In this document: piece by piece, positions 36,153-47,694 of the stretch | Layout of the letters: every line of letters begins with the position of its first letter | How positions within the stretch are numbered: position 1 is the first letter of the stretch | NCBI GenBank assembly: GCA_936450465.1 | Contig: OW388289.1 | Coordinates: forward strand, 66,958,420 to 67,022,419 | Reading direction: 5' to 3' | Source of the DNA: Gibbula magus | Lineage: Eukaryota; Mollusca; Gastropoda; Trochida; Trochidae | Length of the DNA stretch: 64,000 nt | The notes under the pieces: model-generated | Told to the model about the DNA's origin: nothing | Seen by the model: the letters and a program-made list of their open reading frames with translations, nothing else | Database searches by the model: none | Translations under genes and position numbers: made by a program

Positions 36153-36468
36153 GGTGAGGTGAGGTGAGTTTTGGGTTTAACGCCGCTTTCAAGAGTATTT
36201 CACTTATATTGCGGCTGCTAGTATTATGGCAGGGAGAAAGCCCGCAACGCCATGTGGCTATGCACTGCGGTGAAACCTGCGAGCATCGGCTGGAACTAGC
36301 GAACCATGGGTGTTACTACGCTGAATCAGTGTAACATTGCACCCAAACCTTACTGCGTGTAGAACAGTTCTCTACTGCAGACAAAGTTGCCGTGCCCCTG
36401 GCGGGATTCGAACCCCGGACCTCTTGATCCGAAGCCGAACGCGCTAACCACTGCGCTATCCCGCCCCC
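36153..36468 (-). mobile_element. tRNA-derived SINE with perfect 12-bp TSD
   Basis: Read on the minus strand it starts at 36,468 with a tRNA-like head: A box in TAGCGCAGTGGTTAGCGC (36,441-36,458), anticodon-loop-like CTTCGGA (arginine UCG type) and B box GGTTCGAATCC (36,404-36,414). The body contains the complement of TTTAACGCCGC and TATTGCGGC, a block I associate with molluscan SINEs. It ends in a (CTCAC)n tail. TGTATACATTGA flanks it at 36,141-36,152 and 36,469-36,480. Pol III would transcribe it; mobilisation needs a partner LINE. The intact duplication implies a relatively recent insertion. Confidence 0.93.
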
Positions 36469-36480
36469 TGTATACATTGA

Positions 36481-37600
36481 AATTAGATATGCAAATATAT
36501 AATCTTAATATTTTGAACCATACTTCATTTAGTCACATTGAGATAAAACAAAACTATGTACAACATGACACCTGCAAGCTTATTGTAAATATCATAACAT
36601 ATAACATAATATACCCTTTTATATTTGTGTACGTTGTACCAAAGTAAAATAGAACAGATTATATTAAACTGGCGTAATATTCCAAGTTTCTGTTTGATCA
36701 TGAAGTAATGAAATGATAAATTAAATACATGCATGTATATAGCTATAGGTTCAATGATATCATGTTTCTCAGCCCAAACAACTAGTCTCATAACTGGCAA
36801 GTTTTATATTTACAAATTATAATTACCCTCTTGTGATGTTTCATTTAGACACGAATAGTGTTCTTTTTAACATTTCCAATGATTTCCTTTATTCAACCAG
36901 AAGTAAACCAACTATCATTTAATTTCCTGATCATGCAATGTGGGCAACACATACCTGTTGTAGGTAAGACCAGGGAGTTATTACCTTTCTTCATTTGTTC
37001 CAAAAACGTTCTTAAAGAACGCTATAAAAAGCATATATCACACATTCACTCTGTTTCTAATAGAAACAATATTTTGATAACATCTTAACATTTAGTCATC
37101 TGTCATTTGTTTTCAAGCATCATGTGTCCATGTCAGTCATTTTGATTCTCACTTGACATTATTTAACAAGATATTAGGCCACCTGGCATATCCTTTTCAG
37201 CTGGCTACAGATAATAGTAGAAACTTGGAAAAGGTATATTAAATTTGATAAAGTTGTGGCTAATGCATATTAATGTTAAAGTTGAAGCAAATTTAGTAAT
37301 GCCAAACATTCTAAGGAATACAAATCGTCTTCTCTAAAACGGTAACCTTCAAATTTTCAAATTGATTGTAGGTCTGCTTCTTTACACTTTGACATACTTT
37401 TATAGCATGACGTGTGTTGCTAGTTATGAAGGTAGGAGCTAGGTAGGATTATCTCTTATAGCATTCATATTCAAAACAGAGAAGGTTTTTTTTACCGCAA
37501 TTTGACACTGCTTGTGTGCACATTCTTAAAGTGTCTGAAGTGAGTGAGTAAATATTCCACGTTTTTTAAAACTTTTAAGTGAAAAATCAGATGAGCCTTA
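36481..37600. other. No gene recognised
   Basis: AT-rich sequence. The frame at 36,858-37,088 contains VVGKTRE...LKERYKKHISHI, which faintly recalls a GIY-YIG nuclease but is too weak to call. Confidence 0.4.
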
Positions 37601-37639
37601 AGTGGAGAGTAATAACCCGTTCATGGCCGCCATTCATGA

Positions 37640-38221
37640 TACTGAAGTGAAAGACCTTCGCTCTGAAGTGAAACACCTTAAATCGAAATTATCTGACATG
37701 CCATAAGTTTTGAAAGGACAACTCTCTCCAAAGAAATATATGATAGGAAAACTAACCTCCTGTTTTATGGAATTAAAGAACATGCCCAAGAAAAGTCGGC
37801 CAACGTTCTGAGGAACATTTTTGTGAACAACCTTAACCTGTGTGATAGAGATGTCGATAACATCTACTTCAAAGCAGTGCAAAGGCTCCCCAGGAAACCG
37901 TTCCCTAATGACCCCACCCCAGACGCACCCGCTCCGATCATCGCAAGTTTCATTAATGTGGAGGATAGGGATATGGTTTTCAAATCGGCTAAGTTTCTCA
38001 AAGGCACAAGAATATCTATCCGCACAGATCTCCCGCCAAAACTAAAAAAGCAAAGAGCTATCCTATATCGCAAGTCGCGGGATATATATTTCAGCGAGAA
38101 GCTCCAAACCCGGGTAAGGCAAGTGGGAGTGGACCATATACTAGAGACACGTGTTAACACATCGTCACCCTGGCAGAAACGTGTTATGTTAACGGGGGAG
38201 ATGAACCCGCCTTACGAAATC
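37640..38221 (+). pseudogene. L1-like ORF1 remnant
   Basis: The first part encodes a heptad-type segment (VKDLRSEVKHLKSKLSD), then a stop, then NLLFYGIKEHAQEKSANVL, resembling the start of the RRM of L1 ORF1 proteins. The open segment 37,823-38,221 continues with IIASFINVEDRDMVFKSA and the C-terminal region IRTDLPPKLKKQRAILYRKS, in the style of the L1 ORF1 C-terminal domain. ORF1p coats element RNA. An internal TAA near 37,703 and the upstream frame change mark it as broken. Confidence 0.7.
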
Positions 38222-38224
38222 TGA

Positions 38225-39522
38225 CTGTAGACGTTATTATGGTATAGGTGTCTGATCAAGCTCTTCTGTTCTGATAGTATAACATATTTCGTAGTATCTC
38301 TACTTGTGCTATGTTCAGTCATTTGTTCTGAACCTATTTACCTCGTATGAATTACACATTATGTGTTTATGACACAACCCTAGTTATTTTGCATATCATA
38401 ACTGTATAAGTATGTGTCAATGATACAATCAATATATTGATTGGTAAGCTATGACAATAGTCTTCTGGCAATGTATATGACTGATATTATGATATGATGA
38501 TATAAGAAGATTTTATTGGATTTATAACCGCTTCGAAGTAAATTTACAATCCATATATTATGACAATGGATGAAATCCATTCGAGATATAAATTACACGC
38601 TCCGCAAGATCTATGAAGTGTAGTGTCCTTTGATTAACTAAGTACCGGTAGATGACGTACATATACATGTAAGTATGTTATGACCATAAAATATACACCG
38701 TATCTTTAAACTACTCATTTTATCTTCGAAATATATTTGATTATGCTAGTTAAATCAACTATATCAATGAAGTATACAATGGAGAAAAGTGTAATATCTA
38801 TAAATGTAAGGACACAAGGTATTCAAATATGGATATATTATCTTACAAAGAATGACCCGAGTATTACATTAAATGATCTTGGTAATCCAATCTGAATATA
38901 TAAGTGGCTTTATTTAATTGTCCAGTCAATTTGAGCACATACCAAACATTCATGTTTGCTCTCCCCATGTTTCATTCACTGTACGTGGCAACTTCCCAAG
39001 TGCATGAACGGCACGTGCGATAATGTACATGCACGTATTCTCATTGCATTTCAATTTTCGAGAATTGACATTAGCAGTGTGAATGTGTCTAGCTACTTTT
39101 ATTTTGTGTCGTTTTATTATTGATGTATCAGTTAGTGTAAAACTATTTACTTGACCGAGGGATATTCGTGGGGAAGATTGTTTTCCCCTGATCATGATGA
39201 CAGGTATTCAATGTATTATATTTCTGTTCTGTTCTGTTTAGGAGTGTGTTTATTTCTGTGATAGAACCACTCCAATCATATACAATCATTATGCATTCTC
39301 ATTATCAAATGGACAGGTAATAGGTGATCTTATTTCATTGTTTGTGTTTATTTTGTTCCAAGACATAGTGACCTTAAAACATATGTCTAAAGTACTATGT
39401 TGTATATTCTCTACAATTATACGAATATTGAATATCAACATGACGTGTTTAGATACTTTATTCATATTCTACTGTCATAAAAGTATAAAATTCAGTATAA
39501 AGCCACTTGAAATAGTAAAGCT
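38225..39522. other. 1.3-kb gap between LINE ORF1 and ORF2
   Basis: No coding motif is seen. The distance is larger than usual between L1-type ORFs, so an unrecognised non-coding insertion may be present, but I could not see inverted ends or duplications. Confidence 0.4.
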
Positions 39523-40760
39523 ATGACGCCGAGACTTAAGATAATATCGCATAACTGCAGGGGCTTAAGTAACGTTGTTAAAAGAAAAAAGGTATTTCAA
39601 TATCTCCGCAAGTAAATTGGTAATATGTATTGTCTACAGGATGTTCACTTTACACCAGAACAAGAACAGTTAATCAAACAACAATGGGGATATAAAGAGT
39701 GCTATTATAGTTGCTTGAGAAGTAACGCGCGCGGGACTGCGATTCTATTTAATAATAATTTTGAATTCCAAATTTTGGAAACCTTTGATACTGAAGGAAA
39801 TTTATTTGCTCTAAAGATAATGTCAAATGAAACAACTTATACAATTATTAGCATATATGGTCCGAATAAGGATGAGCCGGGTATATAATGATTCGATTAT
39901 AGATACAACAAGAAGACATAGTCATCAGTATCCCCCGACCGAGCCAAGAAATTGGAAAAAGGGCAATAATTCGAAATAATTGTGCATTACTCATTTTCAT
40001 TCCATCAAGGTATGTTAGCCCTCAAGCAACACACCAATTTTGGTTCTCCTATCTTAAACGGTTTCTGAGAAAAGCTGTCCCCTTTGGAGATACCATGAAC
40101 AAAGTCCAAAAATACGGAACAAGGGCAATAACTCTGGAAAAAATAATTGCACGCTTCTCATTTTCGAACTCCATCAAGGTATTCATGCCCTCCAGCAGCT
40201 CATCAAATTTGGTAACCCTATCTTAAACGGTTTCTGAGAAAAGCTGTCCCCTTTATCTCGGACGCACGGACGCACGGACGGACGGACGGACGGAGCCCAA
40301 ACCTACATCCCCCTTCCACTTCGTGGCGGGGGATAATAAAAAAGTTCGATAGTGATGAGATTTGTTTATGTGGAGATTGGAACTTAGTGACCAATCAAAG
40401 ATTAGACACAGTTAACTATAAAAATATTAACCATCCTAAATGTAAAGAAAACTCTCGGAAATTATTGATATGATTGATCTTAAGGACCCTTGGCGGGAAA
40501 TTAATTATGGAACAAAAAGATATACATGGCGCCAACCTACTCCTTTCAAACAAGCACGACTGGACTTTTTTCTTATATCCCATGATTTGTTACCCTCGGT
40601 GGACACTTGTGAAATTTATCCTAGCATTAACTCTGACCACTCCTTGATTGAATTAACTTTCAATTTGTCGACAATCGCACAAGGTAAAGGCTTTTGGAAA
40701 TTTAACAACTCTCTATTAAATGATAGAAAATATATATATAACTTATTAAAGACACAATAA
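39523..40760 (+). pseudogene. L1-like endonuclease domain, split
   Basis: The frame from the ATG at 39,523 starts with LKIISHNCRGLSN, the first catalytic block of L1-type endonucleases, has a stop at 39,613, then YCLQDVHFTPEQ, where the usual catalytic Glu is Asp. TIISIYGPNKDEPG at about 39,841 precedes the insertion. After it GDWN at 40,372-40,383, RLDFFLISHDLLP at about 40,560 and SDHS at 40,632 complete the domain. It would nick the target strand. The stop, the insertion and probably the Glu-to-Asp change inactivate it. Confidence 0.8.
39915..40337. mobile_element. Small tandem-repeat element in the L1 endonuclease
   Basis: Two ~162-bp units (GGGCAATAA at 39,961 and 40,123; TATCTTAAACGGTTTCTGAG in both) are followed by (GGAC)n at 40,260-40,292 and a terminal GGCGGGGGATAATA. 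The left end TATCCCCCG (39,930) is the inverse of the right-end GGGGGATA, so the element has short inverted ends. The LINE coding sequence reads through on both sides. It is of the same class as the elements at 6.3 and 32.8 kb. Boundaries are accurate to about 15 bp. Confidence 0.7.
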
Positions 40761-40859
40761 AGTCTACTCTTGATCAACACAGAACAGATTGTAATGATGG
40801 TATCAGTACATATTAAATTAATGATCAGTTATGATGGGAAACATTACTTTTAATGATAA

Positions 40860-41850
40860 GAGGCAAAACTATCTATTACTCATTCACTAAAAAGAAAATA
40901 AAGAAAGAAAAGGAAAAGACTTTAGAAACAAAACTTGATTGTTTGAAAAAGGAACTTGACAAAGCAGAAGAACTGAATAGAAAAGAGTAACTTTTGAGAG
41001 ACATTAATGAGGCAAAATCACAGCTGGATGAAATATATGATCAAAAGGTTCAGGGAATGATGATAAGATCTCGTGCAAAGTGGACTGAAGAGGGAGAGAA
41101 GCCTACCAAATATTTTCTTAAGTTAGAATCTAGAAATTTCCTAAATAAAGCCTTCATAGATTTAGAAAAAAATTACACGAGACTAAATTATTTTACGAAA
41201 AACTTTACACACATGACCTGACATCTATCAATCTCGATGAACATTTCAAACATTTTAAAATACCAAAATTATCTGATAAGGAAAACTCCTCGCTGGGAGG
41301 TGACTTAACTAAGACTGAAATCTCATCAGCACTTAAAAACATGAAACATGACAAAAGTCCAGGACCAGATGGTTTTACAACAGAATTTTAAAAGTTTTTC
41401 TGGAAGGATTTGGGTGACCTTTTGCTAAAATCTCTAAAACATTTTTATAAACATCAACAATTATCTATCACATAAACTCAGGGTTTTGATAACTTGCATT
41501 CCAAAAGGTAATAAACCTAAACAATATCTTAAAAACTGGCGACCGATTTCCCTTTTAAATACTTCTTATAAGATAGGAGCTTCCGCCGTCGCAAATAGAA
41601 TCAAACGGATTAGATATATAGGAGAGGTAACAAGACTGATTTACGACTTGATGGAATACACGGACATATTTCAGGTTACTGGCTTACTATACCACTCTAA
41701 CCTTAGATGGATCGGGAAAATGCCTCTATGCAACGCTAAATACTTTACAAATTTTCCAACGTTTTTCTGGATTAAAAGTAAATGTAGAAAAGACCAAATT
41801 GATATGGATTGGATCTAAGAAACGATCAAGATACAAACTATGCAAAGAAA
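40860..41850 (+). pseudogene. L1-like RT region, active-site segment deleted
   Basis: A lysine/glutamate-rich linker leads into RSRAKWTEEGEKPTKYFLKL (about 41,064), then SSALKNMKHDKSPGPDGFTT (about 41,330-41,385), CIPKGNKPKQYLKNWRPISL (about 41,490-41,550) and NTSYKIGASAVANRIKR. These are the fingers of an L1-type reverse transcriptase. The text then jumps to IRYIGEVTRLIYDL and, past about 41,690, to GLKVNVEKTKLIWIGSKK. The blocks with the catalytic F/Y-x-DD Asp residues are missing, so an internal deletion has removed the palm. Frameshifts and stops occur throughout. Confidence 0.75.
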
Positions 41851-41879
41851 AGAATTTTAATTGGAACGAAACGAACTTC

Positions 41880-42655
41880 TCTCTTAATAATAATATTAAT
41901 AAGTAGTCTTGTATTGCGCCGAAATACTCCAATAACGCTATAGTGGTTGCTCGTGGCGCAGATTCACACATGGTGGAATTTGTGGAACAGATGAGTCTTA
42001 AAAGCTGACTGAAATGTGTCCTGGGATGGTGCATTCTTCAGCATTAGAGGCAGATAATTCCACAGTAATGCAGAAATGTAAGAGAACGAACGTTGTCCGT
42101 AAGTTTAAGGACGAGCTGAGAATTGAAGGTAGATCGGAGTGTTCTGGCAGGTATATACTCTTCAACAAGGTCAGACAGGTAAGATGGGGCTGTTCTGTTG
42201 ATGCACTTGAAGGTGAGACTGATCATGTTATACTCAATTCTCGCTTGGATAGGCAACCCATGTAGCTTGATTAAAACTGGTGAAATGTGAGATCGTTTCT
42301 TGGTCTTACTGATGAGTCTTGCTGATGCGTTTTGAACGCGTTGGAGTTTGGAAATGAGATCCTGACAGAAGTTCCAAGAAGACTATGACAGTAGTCCAAC
42401 CTTGAGAGGATTAGTGATCTAACAAGATGATGAGCGGCTTCAAATGTGATCAGATGACGGATAGAGGCAATGCTGCGGAGATGATAGTAACAGTTCTTAC
42501 TCAGGGTGTTCACATGAGCTTCCATTGACAGATTTGAGTCAAACATAACTCCGAGATTCTTCACTGTAGGGCTGAATGCAATGTGGGATTCTCCTACCAA
42601 GATGGAATCTAGCTGGACTTTGGCTCTGTTGGCAGAGGAGCCAGCAAGAAGAATG
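41880..42655 (-). pseudogene. CR1/L2-like LINE 3' fragment, nested
   Basis: On the minus strand, 42,600-42,271 encodes FSPTVKNLGVMFDSNLSMEA and HLVRSLILSRLDYCHSLL, the RT thumb region of CR1/L2-type LINEs. 42,256-42,044 encodes LTFKCINRTAPSYLSDLVEE. The element 3' end reaches about 41,880 and ends in a TTATTAATATTATTATT-type tail. It is 5'-truncated and inserted into the L1-like ORF2, whose text breaks at NFSL and resumes at GINFDIDLDNM. No clean target duplication could be fixed. Confidence 0.8.
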
Positions 42656-44115
42656 TCAGTTTTGCTGTCTTTTGGGAATCAACTTTGACATTGACCTTGA
42701 CAACATGGTAAACAAAACTATGATGACAATTTTTAATATATTGAAAACCAAATGAACATTTGGTCAGCCCGTAACCTTACGCCTTTCGGTAGAAATACTA
42801 TCCTAAAGTCCCTCTTACTCCCTAAATTGAATCATTAATTTTCTTCATTACCAGATCCACCAAAACAGATAATTGATAAAAAATGTTTCCAATTGATTTG
42901 GAGGGGTAAGCCTGATAAAGTTAAACGTGATGTTCTAGTTCTCAAACCTGAGCATGGATGAATAAAAGCATAGAATATCAAAGAAATTATTGCATCTCAA
43001 AAACTAAGATGCGTAAGTAGATTACAAAGTGGAGAAAAAAAATGGAGCACTATTTTTACAAACCGTCTAATTGATGTAAATGTACTTTGGCTTTCAGAAA
43101 GCAACTATATTAGAAATAAGGTTATTCCAGAAATAACTAATGTTTTTTGGAATGATGTTCTTCTGTCTTACACAATCTTTCTCAATAAGTATACAGCGCC
43201 AAACATTTCAGAAGGCGAACTTCTTAGTCAATCTTTGTGGAATAACGATGGAATAAAAATAGCAGGAAAACCTGTTATGTACAATTCATGGTACACAAAA
43301 GGTGTAATATTTATCAACGATCTAATGCACCATGGTGGTAGATTGTTAAACTTTGATGAATTCGAAAGAAAATATGAAATTAAAACAAATTTCTTAACTT
43401 ATGAAGGTATTAAAAGGGCCGTTTTGTCATATATATCCAAGTTTGATATAAAAACCATACAAAATGTAAGTCGAAATCCGATCTATCCTTTTTAACTTAT
43501 TTCATATTGGTGCAAATGTAAGCAGTAAACGTATATATTTTAAATTAGTTGATTCTTAATACGTACAATTACCATGTTATAATAGATGGGCACGAATTTG
43601 AGAGTGTGAATTGTCCGAAAAAGACTGGATGGTTTTCAATACGATAGCCCATAAATGTAGTCGTAGTACTGACTTAAAATGGCTGCAGTATAGAATTATT
43701 CATAACATTCTTCCTACAAACTGCTACCTATACAGGATAAAGCTATCGGAATCACCTCTCTGCCGGCTTAACAATAAAGAGTTAGAAACTTTAGAACACC
43801 TTTTTTGGTATTGTGATCCGGTTTTCAAAGTTTGGAAAAATTAAGAAAAATGGCTAGAAACCGCCCAAATTTATATTTACGATTTCAAAGATTATGCTAG
43901 GAATCAAAGGAAGAAATAACAATTCAATTAATGCAATCATGTTACTAGTTAAAGACATTATATTTAGATACAGTAAAAGACTGACTATTCCAAAGTTCCA
44001 ATATATACTTGACCAAATTAAGCAATACTACGACATTACAATATCTATTTATTTATTTTCCGGTGAAAATGATGTAAAAATGTTAAATTCTGGTCATCTT
44101 TACATGCCATATTGA
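42656..44115 (+). pseudogene. L1/Tx1-like ORF2 C-terminal region with zf-RVT
   Basis: After the nested LINE the frame resumes with GINFDIDLDNM. Open pieces at 43,235-43,495 (KPVMYNSWYTKGVIFINDL) and 43,611-43,844 follow. The latter, LKWLQYRIIHNILPTNCYLY...ETLEHLFWYC, is the zinc-binding region found at the C-terminus of Tx1/L1-type reverse transcriptases. It ends at about 44,115, followed by an A-rich 3' UTR. Stops between the pieces show decay. Confidence 0.75.
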
Positions 44116-45021
44116 AAAATTAAGAGCTTCTGAATTAACAGTTATACTATCTGTACAACTTTGTCCATCTCTGAATACAACAGATACCTCATGTCGTTGT
44201 ATGTATATAGTTTAAGGTCACTCTAACCTGTTTTTCTCACGTATGTCATTTTGTTTATATGTACACTATTGTCAATTTTATGTTGTAAAATATGAAAAAA
44301 AGATGAAAATAAAAATATTAAAAAAATACAAAAATTGCATCATATTTAGGAATTTAAACACACATAAAAATGATTATTACACACACGTGAGTGAGAACAC
44401 TTAGAGATACTTTTGGTATCTAACATATGTTAGATACTGCGAGCGACGCATCTGATTGGTCGTTCCATGGTGATGACCAAGAGGTCACGATGACGGGACT
44501 ACTTTAGTCATACATAAGTAAACAAATAAACTTCATTCACAGTCACGAACACGTAGAATTTAGCCATTTTATTAATGAAAACATGATTTATTATTTCAGA
44601 CATAAATAAATGTAAAGAAAATATGAAAGTTTGTTCAAGGGAACCAGAATAAAAACACTGTTCGAAAAACTAACAATGACGGCAAACGCTTGTTTACTGT
44701 CATGGCGTCTAATAAATAATGAACACACGTCCGCTTGAAAGTATTGAAAAGACTGAACTTTGTGATATTCTGTGTACTTTCTTCATCTCATTACGAAAGC
44801 CTGATGGTAGCAACTATGAACCTTCATCTTTAAGGGGAATGATGTCCAGTATCGAACGATACCTCAAGTCTAAACACTACTCAACGTCACTATTTTCGGA
44901 CAGTGCATTTGTGAAACTGAATGACGTAATCAAAACAAAGCAAAAGGTGTTGAAGAGTGAAGGTATGGACAACCTACCTAGACGTGCGGAATCTCTCTCC
45001 GACGATGACATCACAAACTAG

Positions 45022-46139
45022 ATTAGCGTTTGCGGGACACCGCAAAAGCAGAGCAGCTCCGAAACTTAGGGTCTCGCCTTTCCCTGTTCCGCCTTCTCGT
45101 CAGCATCAATAAAATGGGAATTCTTTTTAACAAAAGTTTGTTCATTATTCGAGTTATTACTAATCATCACTGGGGTCACTTTTCACAAGTTTGTTCTTAA
45201 AACCTATTTCTTCTTTCAAAATTTGATCAAATGATTAACGTGGCCTTAACCAATATCTCATGACCTTTACCTTTGACCTTCAAGGTCACACCATCAATGA
45301 TTACTTTTCATCGCGTATAATATTCATGCAATGACTCAAAGTGTTCATAGTTAAAATATGACATATTAACAAAAGCATGCTTAAATTTCGACCTCACTGT
45401 GACCTTGACCTTTGACAGATTTTAGCGAAAACGTTTTCAAATCTTGGTCTTTCTCCATAGTTCATATATACCAAATAAGACCCTAATAGCACAAAAAAAG
45501 TTTGAAGTTATCATGTTTACAAGGATTGTTGTAGTGATTTCAGAACTCATGACCTTGACCTTTGGCCTTGAATGTGAACATGTCAAAATCATTCACCAGG
45601 TGTATAAGAAAGAAATTAAGCTGAGGTGTTAATATCTTCATGGAAAAAAAGTTACTTAGTGACCAGTCAGTCAGTTAGTCAGCATGACCATATCTCGTGA
45701 CCTTGACCTTTAAAATTCAAGGTCACACAATAAGTGATCACTTTTCATTGTGTATCACAATCATGTAATGATTCAAAGTGTTAATAGTTGAAATAAGACA
45801 TTTTCGCAAAAGCATGCTTAAGTTGTGACCTCGCTATGACCTTGACCTTTGACGGATGTTAGCGAAAACCTTTTCAAATCTTGGCCTTTCTCCATAGTTG
45901 ATATACACCAAAGAAGAGCCTGATAGCACAAATATTTTTCAAGTTATCGTGTTTACAATGATTTTTTTTAGCGATTTCAGAACTCGTGACCTTGACCTTT
46001 GACCTTGAATGTGAACATGTCAACAAATTTCCCCAGGGGTATAAGTAAGAAGTTATGTATATGAGTTCTCAAAACCTAATAAGGAAAAAAGTTATAGCCA
46101 ATGCAAAACGCGGCGGCGGCGGCGGCGGCGATGGAAACT
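45022..46139. mobile_element. Insertion carrying nuclear-receptor-like half-site arrays
   Basis: The insertion lies between DDDIT and GPNTPESILN of the recombinase. A CACAAACT-like sequence appears at both edges (about 45,011 and 46,142), a possible imperfect target duplication. The core is two ~433-bp tandem units (about 45,264 and 45,697). Each holds several TGACCTTGACCTTTGACC-type blocks, i.e. AGGTCA half-sites, some as direct repeats spaced by one base. A (GCG)n run at 46,111-46,132 lies at the right. Non-coding; the frame at 45,444-45,632 is a by-product. Confidence 0.6.
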
Positions 46140-46239
46140 GCACAAAAACTGGTCCGAACACTCCTGAATCTATCCTAAACAAGCTATTGTGGAACAACAC
46201 TGTTCATTTCGGTATCCGGAGTGGGAAACCTCACAATGA

Positions 46240-47694
46240 TACGAAAGCCTACAAGGGCCAAACTCAGTGACAACATTTTTTTTTTTAAAGTTGTAATTAC
46301 AACTTTAAAAAGCTGTATATTCAAGTTTTAAGGTTGTAATTACAACTTGTAAAGGTGAAATTACAAGTTTTAAAAGTTGTATATTCAAGTTTGAAAGTTG
46401 TAATTACAACTTTAAAAGGTGTAATTACAAGTTTAAAAGTTGTAATTACAACTTGTAAAGGTGTAATTACAAGTTTTAAAAATTGTATATTCATGTTTTA
46501 AAAGTTGTATATACAAGTTTTAAACATAATATATTCAAGTTTTAAAAGTCTTTATCATATATCAGATCTACTTAGTCATAAAATCAGATCTACTTAGTCA
46601 TATATCAGATCGACTTAGTCATATATAAGATCGACTTATAGTCATATATCAGATCTACTTTATCATATATCAGATCTACTTAGTCATTTATCACGTCTAC
46701 TTAGTCATATATCAGATCTACTTTATCATATATCAGATCTACGTTATCATATATCAGATCTACTTTATCATATATCAGATCTACTTAGTCGTATATCAGA
46801 TCTACCTAGTCATATACCATATCTACTTTGTCATATATCAGATCGACTTAGTCATATGTCACATCTACTTTATCATATATCAGATCTACTTAGTCATATA
46901 TCAGATCTACTTAGTCATATATCAGATCGACTTAGTCATATATAAGATCGACTTATAGTCATATATCAGATCTACTTTATCATATATCAGATCTACTTAG
47001 TCATTTATCACGTCTACTTAGTCATATATCAGATCTACTTTATCATATATCAGATCTACGTTATCATATATCAGATCTACTTTATCATATATCAGATCTA
47101 CTTAGTCGTATATCAGATCTACCTAGTCATATACCATATCTACTTTGTCATATATCAGATCGACTTAGTCATATGTCACATCTACTTTATCATATATCAG
47201 ATCTACTTAGTCATATATCAGATCTACTTTATCATATATCAGATCTACTTTATCATATATCAGATCTACTTAGTCGTATATCAGATCTACTTAGTCATAT
47301 ACCAGATCTACTTAGTCATACATCAGATCTACTTAGTCATATTACAACTTTAAAACTTGAATATACAACTTTCTAAACTTGTAATTACACCTTTAAAACT
47401 TGAATATACAACTTTCTGAACTTGTAATTACATATTTTAAAGTTGTAATTACAACTTTAAACTTGAATATTCAACTTTTTAAAGTTGTAATTACACCTTT
47501 AAAAGTTGTAATAACAACTTTAAAAGTTGTAATAACAACTTTAAAAGTTGTAATAACAACTTTAACACTTGAATATACAACTTTAAAACTTGAATATACA
47601 ACTTTCTAAACTTGTAATTACACCTTTAAAAGTTGAAACTACAACTTTTAAAAAAAAATGTTGTCATTGAATTTGGCCCTTGTAGGCTTTCGTA
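46240..47694. mobile_element. Foldback element with satellite core, TSD CAATGA
   Basis: The ends are ~45-bp inverted repeats beginning TACGAAAGCCTACAAGGGCC, flanked by CAATGA at 46,234-46,239 and 47,695-47,700. Removing the insert restores the recombinase reading KPHNDMRWGDV. Inside, each arm is built from short modules AGTTGTAATTACAACTT and TTGTATATTCAAGTTT, themselves palindromic, repeated in inverted order in the two arms. The centre is a 21-bp satellite. This is the layout of foldback transposons. No coding capacity exists; the frames at 47.2-47.6 kb are repeats. Confidence 0.85.
46550..47345 (+). repeat. 21-bp satellite (~37 units) with 317-bp higher-order repeat
   Basis: The unit is CATATATCAGATCTACTTAGT with variants (TTATC, GATCGAC, ATAAGATC). 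A distinctive run of variants at about 46,608-46,875 recurs at 46,924-47,190, offset 317 bp, so the array grew by duplication of a block of about 15 units. Confidence 0.92.

Larger units (their letters stand above)
37600..44335 (+). mobile_element. L1/Tx1-like LINE, two nested insertions, RT core deleted
   Basis: ORF1 (37,640-38,221), endonuclease (39,523-40,760), a charged linker and RT (40,860-41,850) and a zinc-binding C-terminal region (42,660-44,115) follow in L1 order. The 3' end is an A-rich run (AAAGATGAAAATAAAAATATT, in part, to about 44,335). A tandem-repeat element splits the endonuclease at about 39,915-40,337. A minus-strand LINE fragment splits ORF2 at about 41,880-42,655. The segment carrying the RT active site is missing near 41,690. 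The element is dead. Confidence 0.85.

Noticed and set aside
36388..36468. A functional tRNA gene on the minus strand
   Set aside because: A and B boxes are present but the anticodon and acceptor stems do not pair well, and the unit continues into a SINE body with its own target duplication.
36387..36647. Frame starting MPCPWRDSNPGPLDPKPNA
   Set aside because: It is the antisense translation of the SINE's tRNA-like head.
36858..37088. Possible GIY-YIG nuclease remnant (VVGKTRE...LKERYKKHISHI)
   Set aside because: Only a few residues fit, the spacing between blocks is wrong, and no Penelope RT lies nearby; a profile search would be needed.
46550..47345. CRISPR-like array of regular repeats
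   Set aside because: The 21-bp units are contiguous with no unique spacers, lie in a foldback transposon and occur in a eukaryotic context.
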